In this document: piece after piece, positions 30,614 to 40,926 of the stretch
How the letters are laid out: every line of letters begins with the position of its first letter
Position numbering within the stretch: position 1 is the first letter of the stretch
From: Staphylococcus simiae
GTDB taxonomy: Bacteria > Bacillota > Bacilli > Staphylococcales > Staphylococcaceae
Reading direction: 5' to 3'
NCBI RefSeq assembly: GCF_017357005.1
Contig: NZ_CP071589.1
Span: 1,426,001-1,490,000, forward strand
DNA length: 64,000 nucleotides
Made by a program: the position numbers and the translations under genes
Notes under the pieces: model-generated
Seen by the model: the letters and a program-made list of their open reading frames with translations, nothing else
Databases searched by the model: none
What the model was told of the DNA's origin: nothing

Positions 30614-31252
30614 TCATTCTCCTTTTATTGATATTGCTAATCCATCATCTATATTTAAAAAATTGGTTGTATAACCCGGTTGTTGTATCAACCATTCATT
30701 ATATTCTTGAACTTTTTTAACCATTTGTCTGACATTTCTAGATCTAACAATTCCTATATCAGAAACAAAACCATGATATAAAACGTTATCTGTAATGACG
30801 AGTCCACGATTTTTTAAAAGTGGCGTATAAATTTCAAAAAATTTCTTTGATTGTGCTTTAGCAGCATCAATGAATATCATATCATAGACTTTATCATTTA
30901 CATCATTAAACTGATCAAGTGCATTACCTTCAACTAATGTAATCTGATCATCAAATCCAAACTGTTGAATATTATCTTTAGCATATAGAATCATATCTTC
31001 ATCGCGTTCTATCGTAGTAACATGAATATCTTTATCTATTGAAGCGAATTGCATTGCGCTATAGCCAATCGCAGTTCCAATTTCTAAAATATGCTTAATG
31101 TTATTCATACGAATAAGCTGTTTAATTAAGTCTAATGTTAAACGATCAACAATAGGTACTGCATATTCATCTGCAAATGTACGTAAAGATTCAATAGGAT
31201 TATCATGATACTTATGTAATTGTATTAAATATTTTGCATTTTGATCATCCAT
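30614..31252 (-). CDS. trmR: tRNA 5-hydroxyuridine methyltransferase (YrrM, TrmR-like)
   Basis: This 212-residue class I O-methyltransferase is related to the catechol O-methyltransferase family. SAM motif ILEIGTAIGYSAMQFA is near 55-70, TTIERDEDM near 80, and the metal-binding FIDAAKAQSKKF near 127-138. B. subtilis TrmR (YrrM) methylates 5-hydroxyuridine 34 to 5-methoxyuridine. Directly downstream lie both trhP genes, which make the hydroxyl substrate. That context makes this role more likely than a small-molecule methyltransferase. Confidence 0.9.
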   Translation of the reverse strand: MDDQNAKYLIQLHKYHDNPIESLRTFADEYAVPIVDRLTLDLIKQLIRMNNIKHILEIGTAIGYSAMQFASIDKDIHVTTIERDEDMILYAKDNIQQFGFDDQITLVEGNALDQFNDVNDKVYDMIFIDAAKAQSKKFFEIYTPLLKNRGLVITDNVLYHGFVSDIGIVRSRNVRQMVKKVQEYNEWLIQQPGYTTNFLNIDDGLAISIKGE

Positions 31253-31307
31253 GTTTAAATACTTCCTTTATGTAAATTAAATCGCGCTACGTTATAAGCA
31301 ATAAAAT

Positions 31308-31360
31308 AAATCAGTCTCAACAATTGATTGACTGCTGCTAATCAATTAAATGACTGATTT
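31308..31360. other. Nested palindrome upstream of trmR
   Basis: AAATCAGTC at the left is matched by GACTGATTT at the right, and within it AATTGATT by AATCAATT. On the minus strand it is followed by ATTTTATT. It lies about 55 bp ahead of the trmR start, so it could be a leader hairpin, a weak terminator or an operator. No gene lies between 31253 and 31788. Confidence 0.5.
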
Positions 31361-31486
31361 AATAGTTGATGCATTACTATTTTGTGTACGAAAGCACATC
31401 ATTCATATTTAAATTAACTTAAAATATTTTATCACATTTCAACTTAAAATATAAGTAGTAAATGGAAGATTACTATTGACAAATAA

Positions 31487-31526
31487 AAACTCTTACATGC
31501 TTATGTCGTTTATCATGTAAGAGTTT
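31487..31526 (-). terminator. Distal terminator of the alaS-ireB-ruvX-DUF1292 operon
   Basis: AAACTCTTACATG / CATGTAAGAGTTT with a 14-base loop, followed on the minus strand by TTTATTTGTC. It lies about 260 bp after the DUF1292 stop, beyond a palindromic element that may also terminate. Confidence 0.8.
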
Positions 31527-31599
31527 CATATTTTAAATATTATATCAGTATGCTTTACTTTTAAGAATGATCTTCGATGAAAGCACTGATATCATTAGA

Positions 31600-31770
31600 G
31601 TTCTCTACCAAATTGGACTGATGCATAATTATTTTTTCAAGCCTCGCGTTCCGAGGGTGCTGTCTCAGCCTGTAGTCTTCGACTAGCACTGCTCCCTCAG
31701 GAGTCTCGGCTTCAAAATAATTTATATTTTAAACTATAAATTTTTTATCAGTCCAAAAAAATAGAGAACC
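31600..31770. repeat. GGTTCTCT palindromic element, long form with 60-nt insert
   Basis: Ends are GTTCTCTACCAAATTGGACT and TATCAGTCC...ATAGAGAACC. Inside, arms AAGCCTCG and CGGCTTCAAAATAATT flank a structured 60-nt block at 31646-31705 that recurs with one mismatch at 43983-44042, inside the IS1182 left end. The block contains TAGTCTTCGACTA (small hairpin) and GTGCT/AGCAC arms. It directly follows the DUF1292 gene. Confidence 0.85.
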
Positions 31771-31788
31771 AGCATTAGTTGATGCTAA

Positions 31789-32103
31789 TTATTCAACATC
31801 ATCCATTTCTGTATTTACTACTTCTTCAATCATATCCCATTCTTCATCAGTTTCGATTGGTACTAATTTACCACCATCACCAGATTCATCAGGTTCGTCA
31901 ATCATAGGTACTAATTCAATCATGTCATCATCATCTGATTGTGCACCTTCTTCAGCTAAAATAACATATTCTTTTTTGAATTCAGGATGATAAAACTCTA
32001 AAACTTTACGATATAAAACTTCATTTCCTTCTTCATCAAATAATGTTAATAATTCTTCCTCGTTATTAATATCTAATTTTGCATCATGATTATGTTCAGT
32101 CAT
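31789..32103 (-). CDS. DUF1292 domain protein (YrzB family)
   Basis: This 104-residue acidic protein carries the DUF1292 pattern [20 protein letters not shown] near 18-37 and [10 protein letters not shown] near 44. The C-terminal third is dominated by Asp and Glu. The biochemical role of the family is unknown. It is the last gene of the conserved alaS-ireB-ruvX-DUF1292 block, 15 bp after ruvX. Confidence 0.92.
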   Translation of the reverse strand: MTEHNHDAKLDINNEEELLTLFDEEGNEVLYRKVLEFYHPEFKKEYVILAEEGAQSDDDDMIELVPMIDEPDESGDGGKLVPIETDEEWDMIEEVVNTEMDDVE

Positions 32104-32118
32104 AATTTAATTCTCCTT

Positions 32119-32547
32119 TTATTGTAGTGAATCTAAATAGCCTTGTAGTATAAATACTGCTGCCATTTTATCAATCACTTTTTTTCTTTTTTGTCGTGAA
32201 ACATCTGCTTCAAGTAATGACTTTTCAGCAGCCATTGTGCTCAAACGTTCATCCCACATTACAACATTAATAGATGGATAAGCTTCTAATAACTTTTCTT
32301 TATAAGCTAATGATGCTTCGCCTCTAAATCCTATTGAATTATTCATGTTTTTAGGCAGTCCTATGACAACAGTACCTACATTATTTTGTTTAATAATATC
32401 TACTAATTGCTCTATACCTAATTCATTATTTTCTTCATTAATACGGAGTGTGTCTAATCCTTGAGCCGTCCAACCCATTAAATCACTTATCGCAATACCT
32501 ACAGTTCTACTACCAACATCAAGTCCTAAAATTTTGTGCTGTAACAT
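32119..32547 (-). CDS. ruvX: RuvX/YqgF family Holliday junction resolvase-like nuclease
   Basis: This 142-residue RNase H-fold protein begins with [20 protein letters not shown] (about 6-25), followed by [10 protein letters not shown] and, near residue 100, [11 protein letters not shown]; these include the conserved acidic residues. Relatives are linked to 16S rRNA 5'-end processing and to Holliday junction cleavage. It lies three bases after ireB. Confidence 0.95.
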   Translation of the reverse strand: MLQHKILGLDVGSRTVGIAISDLMGWTAQGLDTLRINEENNELGIEQLVDIIKQNNVGTVVIGLPKNMNNSIGFRGEASLAYKEKLLEAYPSINVVMWDERLSTMAAEKSLLEADVSRQKRKKVIDKMAAVFILQGYLDSLQ

Positions 32548-32550
32548 CAG

Positions 32551-32811
32551 TTATTTGTTTTGCTCTTTTAAATAGTATGACACAAGTTCTTCCATGATGA
32601 CATCTCTATCGATATGTCTAATCTGATTTCTTGCTTCATTTTGACGAGGGATATAAGCTGGATCTCCAGATAATAGATAACCAACGATTTGGTTAACGGC
32701 ATTATATCCACGTTCTTCTAATGTGTTAAATACATTATTTAATACATCTCTTACATTTTGTGTTGGAAGTTCTTCATAATCAAATTTCATTGTTTTATCA
32801 AAGTTTTCCAT
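32551..32811 (-). CDS. ireB: IreB family regulatory phosphoprotein (formerly DUF965)
   Basis: This 86-residue protein begins [15 protein letters not shown] and carries [20 protein letters not shown] near 40-59. In Enterococcus its homologue is phosphorylated by the PASTA kinase IreK and opposes cephalosporin resistance. The N-terminal Thr residues fit that role. I chose ATG 32811, eight bases from AGGAG; an upstream GTG at 32820 would overlap the ribosome site. It is downstream of alaS in a conserved block. Confidence 0.94.
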   Translation of the reverse strand: MENFDKTMKFDYEELPTQNVRDVLNNVFNTLEERGYNAVNQIVGYLLSGDPAYIPRQNEARNQIRHIDRDVIMEELVSYYLKEQNK

Positions 32812-32873
32812 TTGCGACACTCCTTTTATTACAAGTATAACTCTATATCATCATACAATAATATCAAAATAAA

Positions 32874-35504
32874 TTATAGATTTTTAATGTAATCTTTAAT
32901 AAAGCTTAATGATTTTGAGATATTTTCAGGTTGTGTCCCGCCACCTTGTGCCATATCTGGGCGACCGCCACCTTTACCACCAACAATTGGTGCCATTTCT
33001 TTAATGATATCTCCAGCTTTAATCTTAGTTGTTAAATCACTAGGTACTGTTGCTACCATTGACACTTTACCATCTACATTACTTGCTAAAATAATAATTG
33101 TATCTTGTAGTTTTGATTTAAAGTCATCCATTGCAGAGCGTATTGCTTTCGCATTAGCCACTTCTACTTCAGTAGCTAATACTTTAAAACCATTGATAAC
33201 TTCTACTTGATCATTAATATTGCCCATTTTAAGTGCTGTGATTTCTTTATCTCGTTGTTCAAGTTGTTTCAATAAATCTTTCTCTGTTTCTTGTAATTGA
33301 GTTAATTTATCTACAACTTGACTATCATCTTTAACTTTTAATTGTTGTTTCATAATGTTGAATTTTTGTTGAATATTTTCTAAATATAAGAATGCTGCTT
33401 TACCTGTTAATGCCTCGATTCTTCTGACTCCTGCACCTGTTCCAGATTCGCTCACAATTTTGAATAAGCCAATTTCAGATGTGTTACGTACATGAATACC
33501 ACCACATAATTCTATTGAGAAAGGTGCCATATTAACTACTCGTACTACATCACCATATTTTTCACCAAATAGAGCCATCGCACCCATAGCTTTAGCAGAA
33601 GCTATGTCCATTTCTTCAATGTTGACATTTAGGCCTTTCCAAATTTCTTCGTTGACTAAACGTTCAACTTGGTCAATTTCACCCTCTGTCATTGGTCCAA
33701 AATGAGAGAAGTCAAATCTTAAGCGTTCTGCTTCTACTAGTGAACCTGCTTGATTGACATGATCACCTAATACTCGTTTTAAAGCTGCATGTAATAAATG
33801 CGTGGCACTATGATTTTTTTGAATATCACGACGATCTGCTTCATTGACTTGCGCTGTAACTTCAGCATTAACAGTCACTTGTCCAAACTGAACGTTACCT
33901 TTGTGCAAGTTTTGACCATTCGGTGCTTTAGTTACTTCAGTTACTGCGATTTCAAAGTTATCATTAAATACAATACCTGTATCTGCTACTTGTCCTCCAC
34001 TCACTGCATAGAATGGTGTTTGTTCTAACATAAAGTAAATTGTTTCACCAGCTTCAGCATTAGTTACTTCTTCACCATTATAGATCATGTGAGTAATTTT
34101 AGACTGTGACTCTGTTGTTGTATAACCTACAAAGTCACTTGCAGTTGTAATATTTTTTAATACTTCACTTTGTACTTGCATTGATTGAGAATTTTGACGA
34201 GCTTGACGTGCACGATCTCTTTGCTGTTGCATTTCAGATTCAAACGTTGCCATATCTACTTTAAGTCCCTCTTGACCCGCAATTTCTTCCGTTAACTCAA
34301 TTGGGAAACCATATGTGTCATAAAGTTTAAAAGCATCTTTACCGTTAATCTCATTTGTTGTATCTTTAGCTTTTTTGATTAATTGATTTAAAATAGTTAA
34401 ACCTTCTTCTAAAGTTTCATGGAATCGTTCTTCTTCAGATTTAATCACACGTTTAATAAAGTCTGCTTTTTCTTTAACATTTGGATAATATGGTTCCATA
34501 ATGTCTGCTACGATATCAACTAATTTATACATAAATGGTTCGTTGATTCCAAGTGTTTGACTAAATCTCACTGCACGACGTAATAATCTACGTAACACAT
34601 ATCCACGACCTTCATTGGCAGGTAAAGCACCATCTGCTATGGCAAAAGCAATGGTACGAATATGATCCGCGATAACTTTGAAAGCAACATCTTGATTATC
34701 ATTGACAAGATAAGATTTTCCAGACACTTCTTCAATTTCTTTAATAATTGGCATAAACAAGTCTGTTTCATAATTCGTTCTAACATTTTGTGACACTGAA
34801 GCCATACGCTCAAGTCCCATGCCTGTATCAATATTTTTATTTGGTAACGGTGTATAACTATGATCTTTATTATGGTTAAATTCACTAAATACTAAGTTCC
34901 ACACTTCTAAGAAACGTTCGTTTTCGCCACCAGGATACATTTCTTCAGCTGGATCATCTTGACCATAAGCTTCTCCACGATCGTAAAAAATTTCTGTATT
35001 AGGTCCAGAAGGTCCTTCACCGATATCCCAGAAGTTACCTTCAATACGAATGATTCGACTTTCTTCTAAACCAATATCATTATGCCAAATATGATATGCT
35101 TCTGTATCTTCAGGATGTATAGTTACATATAATTTTTCAGGTTCCATACCCATCCATTGATCACTAGTTAAAAATTCCCAAGCAAATTCAATAGCTTCTT
35201 GTTTAAAATAGTCACCAATAGAGAAATTTCCTAACATTTCAAAAAATGTATGGTGGCGTGCAGTAAACCCAACATTTTCAATATCATTGGTACGTATCGC
35301 TTTTTGAGAGTTAACTATTCTTGGTTTTTTTGGCGTTTCTCTACCATCAAAATATTTTTTTAATGTAGCAACACCTGAATTAATCCATAACAATGAGTCA
35401 TCATCAATTGGAACTAAAGGTGCTGATGGTTCTACCATATGACCTTTTTCAACGAAGAAATCTAAATATTTTTGTCTAATTTCACTTGCTTTTAAGTTTT
35501 TCAT
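32874..35504 (-). CDS. alaS: Alanyl-tRNA synthetase
   Basis: This 876-residue class II synthetase charges tRNA-Ala. The catalytic core begins [17 protein letters not shown]; motif 2 is around [13 protein letters not shown]. The editing domain holds [15 protein letters not shown] with the HxxxH zinc ligands and [10 protein letters not shown]. The C-Ala domain ends [12 protein letters not shown] and a short tail. I chose ATG 35504, eight bases from AGGATG. Its leader carries a T-box for uncharged tRNA-Ala, and ireB, ruvX and DUF1292 follow. Confidence 0.98.
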   Translation of the reverse strand: MKNLKASEIRQKYLDFFVEKGHMVEPSAPLVPIDDDSLLWINSGVATLKKYFDGRETPKKPRIVNSQKAIRTNDIENVGFTARHHTFFEMLGNFSIGDYFKQEAIEFAWEFLTSDQWMGMEPEKLYVTIHPEDTEAYHIWHNDIGLEESRIIRIEGNFWDIGEGPSGPNTEIFYDRGEAYGQDDPAEEMYPGGENERFLEVWNLVFSEFNHNKDHSYTPLPNKNIDTGMGLERMASVSQNVRTNYETDLFMPIIKEIEEVSGKSYLVNDNQDVAFKVIADHIRTIAFAIADGALPANEGRGYVLRRLLRRAVRFSQTLGINEPFMYKLVDIVADIMEPYYPNVKEKADFIKRVIKSEEERFHETLEEGLTILNQLIKKAKDTTNEINGKDAFKLYDTYGFPIELTEEIAGQEGLKVDMATFESEMQQQRDRARQARQNSQSMQVQSEVLKNITTASDFVGYTTTESQSKITHMIYNGEEVTNAEAGETIYFMLEQTPFYAVSGGQVADTGIVFNDNFEIAVTEVTKAPNGQNLHKGNVQFGQVTVNAEVTAQVNEADRRDIQKNHSATHLLHAALKRVLGDHVNQAGSLVEAERLRFDFSHFGPMTEGEIDQVERLVNEEIWKGLNVNIEEMDIASAKAMGAMALFGEKYGDVVRVVNMAPFSIELCGGIHVRNTSEIGLFKIVSESGTGAGVRRIEALTGKAAFLYLENIQQKFNIMKQQLKVKDDSQVVDKLTQLQETEKDLLKQLEQRDKEITALKMGNINDQVEVINGFKVLATEVEVANAKAIRSAMDDFKSKLQDTIIILASNVDGKVSMVATVPSDLTTKIKAGDIIKEMAPIVGGKGGGRPDMAQGGGTQPENISKSLSFIKDYIKNL

Positions 35505-35680
35505 AATCAACACATCCTATTAGTTTTTGAAATTTATGCTTGTTAAATAAAAAGTTGTATAAATCGAACAATTAAGTGTCAAACTAGTTATTCATCATTT
35601 GAAAATTCAACCCATTTTATCAAAGACGAGTATATTTTCACTCTTAATATATTTCTCTAAATTCGCAAGGAACGGTGCAC

Positions 35681-35743
35681 TAATTTTTAAGACTGATAAA
35701 TAAAAAGTGAATAATTATCTATCAATCCAATTGGGGAGAGAGA
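35681..35743. repeat. GGTTCTCT palindromic element, degenerate inverted copy
   Basis: TAATTTTTAAGACTGATAAA at the left and TATCAATCCAATTGGGGAGAGA at the right are the reverse-orientation ends of the family. The middle is a short AT spacer with ATAATTAT. It lies between the alaS T-box and the gene start, so it is part of the alaS leader RNA. Confidence 0.65.
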
Positions 35744-35780
35744 CAAATAATTAGCACAGTTTAATTACATAAAGATACAA

Positions 35781-35990
35781 AAAACGTTCATCCTCAAAAG
35801 GGACGAACGTTTTCGCGGTACCACCCTAGTTATAAATATATTATGAACTATCATAAATATTTATCACTTAAAATCGACTATACAGTTTTATATAAAGTAG
35901 CGTTCGTTAGTTGCTGTTGTACTTTGCACCAACCAGTACATCTCTATTAAGCTAACAACTAATTACTCATCTTTATATTAATTTAATTCT
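35781..35990 (-). promoter_or_regulatory. T-box riboswitch for alaS
   Basis: The minus strand contains the T-box sequence AGGGTGGTACCGCG (35827-35814). A terminator stem follows, AACGTTCGTCC / GGATGAACGTT, and then TTTTTT. Upstream, 35880-35960 can form stem I, and a GCT triplet (Ala) at 35901-35899 followed by A is a plausible specifier. Uncharged tRNA-Ala would stabilise the antiterminator and raise alaS, ireB, ruvX and DUF1292 expression. Confidence 0.92.
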
Positions 35991-36019
35991 ATTTTAGTTA
36001 TTATTAATCCAGTTGTCAA
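35991..36019 (-). promoter_or_regulatory. Promoter of the alaS T-box transcript
   Basis: TTGACA (36019-36014), 17 bp, TAAAAT (35996-35991). The -35 box overlaps the last codons of recD2. Confidence 0.8.
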
Positions 36020-38472
36020 CGTTCGATAAAGTCATATGGAGATACATTTCCCATATTAATCATTGGATTAATTTTAAACATTGTTTCTTCTGATAATACG
36101 AGAGACATCGATTCTTTGGGTTCGTCTTTGACTTGTTGTCGAATTTCTTCTTCAACAATGTCATTAGCTACTTGTTGCTCTTGTGATAATAACGTATTGT
36201 TGCCCTGTTCCTCTCCATTATTAAAATAGCCGATAAGCAATGTACATAACTGCGTTAAACGTTCTTGTCCACGTGTTTTCAACCCAATATCAAATGCCTC
36301 AGGATCTCCTAGTAAAACTAAACTCGTTTTGGCACGTGTTAATCCAGTATATAAAATTGGTCTTTGCAACATTCTAAAATATTGTTTAACTATAGGCATA
36401 ATAACTATAGGAAATTCTGAACCTTGTGATTTATGAATCGATGTACAATATGCATGAGTTAATTCCATCATGTCCTGTCTAGTAAACGTAATCTCATTAC
36501 CTTCAAAGTCAACAACTAAGACATCTTTATTCAATGCGTTTTCTTTCGCCCAAAAAATACCTACAATAACTCCGATATCACCATTAAATATATTGTCATT
36601 TGGACGATTAACTAGTTGAAGAACTTTATCACCTTTTCTAAATAAAACATCGCCAAACTCTATTTCACGTGTATCTTTTTGTTTAGGATTTAAAATATCT
36701 TGCAGTACTTGATTTAGACGCTTTATGCCAGCATTCCCTTTATACATTGGTGCTAACACTTGAATATCACTCATATTATATCCTTTAGCTACAGCACTCG
36801 TAACTACTTTATCTACAACATCTGGAATCTGATTGACACTACAATTGATAAAACTACGATCATGATAGCGTTTAGTAATATCTATTGGCTGTCCCATTTT
36901 CATTCGATGTGCAAGTTCAATAATACTTGAGCCATCTTGTTGACGATAAACTTCTGTTAGATTAACTCTTGGAATAGCCTTCGAGTCAATTAAGTCTTTA
37001 AATACTTGTCCTGGACCAACGGATGGTAATTGATCTTCATCACCAACAAAAATTAACTGAGCATCTAATGGTACAGCACTTAAAAATTGATGAAACAACC
37101 ATGTATCTACCATCGACATCTCATCAATGATAATTAATCTAGCATTGATTTCATTATCTAATATATCTTCAGGTTGTGTATCTTGATTCCAGCCAATCAA
37201 TCGATGAATGGTCATCGCTTCAAGTCCTGTTGATTCATGTAATCGCTTCGAAGCACGACCAGTTGGTGCTGCTAACACAACCGGAAAATCATCGTTAGTA
37301 TAATCATCATAATCTAAAGACAAACCATGTATCTCTGCATATAATTCTACAATACCTTTTATAACTGTCGTTTTACCTGTACCTGGACCGCCAGTTAGTA
37401 ACATTACTTTTGAATTGATTGCCATTTGTAATGCTTCTTTTTGAGAGTCAGCATAGTTCACCTGATTATGATCTTCAATTTCTCCAATATGCATTTGTAG
37501 ATCGGACAATTCTATTTCTTTTAATTTCGTCGTATTGGTCGCCACGCGATACAAATTTTGGACACTTTTAATTTCTGAATAATAAAGACTTGGAATAGAA
37601 ACTTGTTCTTCTTCAACTATAAGTTTTTTTTCTTCACTTAAATGTAACAACATTTCTTCTAATGATGACGCTTGAATTATTTCATCATTACTTTGATAAT
37701 TTAGTACTTGTATCGTTAAATCGATAACTACGTTACTAGGCAAATATGTATGTCCTTGTTTAATACATTCTTCTTCTAATGTATATAATAATGCTGCTTT
37801 TAATCTTTCAGGATCATTGTATGCTAAGCCTATATTTCTGGCTAATTGATCGGCTTTGTTAAAACCTATACCTTTAATATCATAGATAAGTTGATATGGA
37901 TTTTTATTTAAAATATCTATTGTTTCACTTAAATAAAATTGATAAATGGCCATCGATAATTTTGGACCAAAACCTAAATCATGCAATCTAATCATTACTT
38001 TTTCAGATTCTTGATTAGCCGCTATCTGTTCAGCAATTTGCTGTTGTTTCTTTTTAGGGAGACTTGGTACTTTTTCTAAAATAGAAGCATCATTTAAAAT
38101 ATCGTTAATGGCATTATCTCCTAGTGCATTCACTATATTTTGGGCAGTTTTTTTACCAATACCTTTAAATAAATCACTTGATAAATAACTAATGATAGCT
38201 TCTTTAGTTTGTGGCATTTCTTTTTCAAAAGTTTCTGCTTTCAGTTGTTTGCCATATCTTGGATGTTCAACGATTTGTCCTTTAAAAGTATAGACATCAC
38301 CTTCAACAATATTAGGAAAAAACCCTACAACTGTTGGCATCGTATCAAAATCTTCATTTGTCTCAATTGTATCTACTTTTAGAACAGTATAAAAATTATC
38401 ACTGTTTTGAAATAAAATAGCTTCAACAGTTCCCTTGATCATTGAATAATCAAAAAGTGTAGGGTTCGTCAT
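36016..38472 (-). CDS. recD2: ATP-dependent 5'-3' DNA helicase RecD2
   Basis: This 818-residue SF1B helicase is the RecD2 type that lacks RecBC partners. The N-terminal region includes OB-like and helix-hairpin-helix segments (FKGIGKKTAQNIVNALG near 98-114, and GIGFNKADQLA near 200). Walker A LLTGGPGTGKTTV lies near 355-367, Walker B LIIIDEMSMVD near 443, and a C-terminal UvrD-like motif AYCTSIHKSQGSEFP near 682. Roles in genome stability are known for relatives. It begins one base after the TPR gene, so the two are co-transcribed. Confidence 0.96.
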   Translation of the reverse strand: MTNPTLFDYSMIKGTVEAILFQNSDNFYTVLKVDTIETNEDFDTMPTVVGFFPNIVEGDVYTFKGQIVEHPRYGKQLKAETFEKEMPQTKEAIISYLSSDLFKGIGKKTAQNIVNALGDNAINDILNDASILEKVPSLPKKKQQQIAEQIAANQESEKVMIRLHDLGFGPKLSMAIYQFYLSETIDILNKNPYQLIYDIKGIGFNKADQLARNIGLAYNDPERLKAALLYTLEEECIKQGHTYLPSNVVIDLTIQVLNYQSNDEIIQASSLEEMLLHLSEEKKLIVEEEQVSIPSLYYSEIKSVQNLYRVATNTTKLKEIELSDLQMHIGEIEDHNQVNYADSQKEALQMAINSKVMLLTGGPGTGKTTVIKGIVELYAEIHGLSLDYDDYTNDDFPVVLAAPTGRASKRLHESTGLEAMTIHRLIGWNQDTQPEDILDNEINARLIIIDEMSMVDTWLFHQFLSAVPLDAQLIFVGDEDQLPSVGPGQVFKDLIDSKAIPRVNLTEVYRQQDGSSIIELAHRMKMGQPIDITKRYHDRSFINCSVNQIPDVVDKVVTSAVAKGYNMSDIQVLAPMYKGNAGIKRLNQVLQDILNPKQKDTREIEFGDVLFRKGDKVLQLVNRPNDNIFNGDIGVIVGIFWAKENALNKDVLVVDFEGNEITFTRQDMMELTHAYCTSIHKSQGSEFPIVIMPIVKQYFRMLQRPILYTGLTRAKTSLVLLGDPEAFDIGLKTRGQERLTQLCTLLIGYFNNGEEQGNNTLLSQEQQVANDIVEEEIRQQVKDEPKESMSLVLSEETMFKINPMINMGNVSPYDFIER

Positions 38473-38473
38473 A

Positions 38474-39142
38474 TTATTCCTCCTCTTGTGCCATAGTAAA
38501 AGTCTTTAAAGCATGTTGACTTAACAAATGTTGTGGGTCAATATCAACTGCTCGTTGAAAATATGTGATAGCTTCCTCGATATTTTCATTCTTCATATAT
38601 GTTGCTAAACCTAGATTATATAATGCATCTGCATGTTCAGAATCAATATTTAATACATGTTGTAATTGTTGAATGGCTTGGTCAAACATCTCTAAACGAC
38701 ATAAGATTAAACCATATTGAAACTGTATTTCTGTATCATCTTGCTGATCCAGTTCTGCTGCTGTCATAAAATATGGTAGCGCTTGTTTAAAGGCCTCTAA
38801 CTGATTAAAAGACATCCCTATCATATAATTACAATCGACTTGCTCTATTTTCGTTTCAAGCGCTTGTTGATATAGTTTAATAGCCTCTTGGTATCGTTGC
38901 TGATTATAATAAACATTAGCTAAATTATAATAGATAACACCATTGTTGGCATCAAGCGTTAACGCTTTTTGAAAAAAACGTTCTGCTTTATCAATTTCAT
39001 TAGCATCTGCTAACACTATCCCTGCATTTATATAATTCTCTACTGTATTCGGCTCTTCTTCAATATTATCAAACAGTGCTTGTAATGCTTGCTCTATTTT
39101 TCCTTGTTGTATATATTGATATATTGTTTGTTGCTCAATCAT
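38474..39142 (-). CDS. Tetratricopeptide repeat protein
   Basis: This 222-residue protein consists almost wholly of TPR units, for example NYINAGIVLADANEIDKAER, VIYYNLANVYYNQQRYQEAI and ALYNLGLATYMKNENIEEAI, about six repeats. TPR arrays mediate protein-protein contacts; the partner is unknown. It has no signal peptide or membrane segment. It lies one base before recD2 and is conserved at this place in staphylococci, suggesting a functional link that is not defined. Confidence 0.93.
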   Translation of the reverse strand: MIEQQTIYQYIQQGKIEQALQALFDNIEEEPNTVENYINAGIVLADANEIDKAERFFQKALTLDANNGVIYYNLANVYYNQQRYQEAIKLYQQALETKIEQVDCNYMIGMSFNQLEAFKQALPYFMTAAELDQQDDTEIQFQYGLILCRLEMFDQAIQQLQHVLNIDSEHADALYNLGLATYMKNENIEEAITYFQRAVDIDPQHLLSQHALKTFTMAQEEE

Positions 39143-39468
39143 TTTTCACCCTCATTTCTGAATTATTATAACATCTCTTAAAAATACATGTCTGTATCAT
39201 CTATAACTATTAATTTTGACTCGTACGATTATTCACTAATTATTAATTTATAATAAAAATTGACAGCATTATATTAATATTAAAATAACGAAGCAGTCTA
39301 ATGAGTAGCCTCACAAGACTGCTATAGTCGCATACATTTTTATAATATTATTCTTCCTAAATCATAAATTATTTTCATATTTCTTTTCATTTTAACATCT
39401 TAATTAAAAAAATTAAATTGAACAATTTAATTAAGAAATAAGTCTTTCTATATTAATGCGTAAAAAGC

Positions 39469-39535
39469 GGTTCTCTCCCAAATTGGACTGATACATAATT
39501 ATTTTTTTGTTTATCAGTCCTAAAAATAGAGAACC
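39469..39535. repeat. GGTTCTCT palindromic element, short form
   Basis: A 67-bp near-perfect copy opening GGTTCTCTCCCAAATTGGAC and closing TTATCAGTCC...ATAGAGAACC around a T-rich centre. Its left flank (39143-39468) is AT-rich with no gene or strong signal. Confidence 0.85.
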
Positions 39536-39540
39536 TAAAA

Positions 39541-39571
39541 ATCCCTATCACCATACTATAGTGATAGGGAT
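39541..39571 (-). terminator. Hairpin terminator downstream of mnmA
   Basis: ATCCCTATCAC / GTGATAGGGAT with a 9-base loop, followed on the minus strand by TTTTTAGG at the start of the palindromic element. It lies about 240 bp after the mnmA stop. Confidence 0.75.
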
Positions 39572-39586
39572 AAATACATTGTTACG

Positions 39587-39750
39587 ATGAGCCCGGGACA
39601 AAAACATTTCCTGGTTAAATTCAAGCATTTGGCAGTAACTGTCTGAGTTGTAAAATATTGATACATCAACGTTTTACAAACCTGGTCAGTCTTGCCGGGC
39701 TTGGATTACGATATAAATTTTATTTAAAATTTATATCTGTCCCACTCCCA
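39587..39750. repeat. Long composite intergenic repeat, copy 2 (short form)
   Basis: It starts GAGCCCGGGACAAAA and ends GTCCCACTCCCA, with the cassettes GCATTTGGCAGTAACTGTCT and CAGTCTTGCC but without the GGGACCC and ACTAGT cassettes of the 6.2-kb copy. It lies directly after mnmA. Confidence 0.8.
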
Positions 39751-39807
39751 TATATACTTGCAAGTGATACTCTCAATTCTTTTAAGTATAAAGTTGTTAA
39801 CCATGTG

Positions 39808-40926
<1,119 letters not shown>

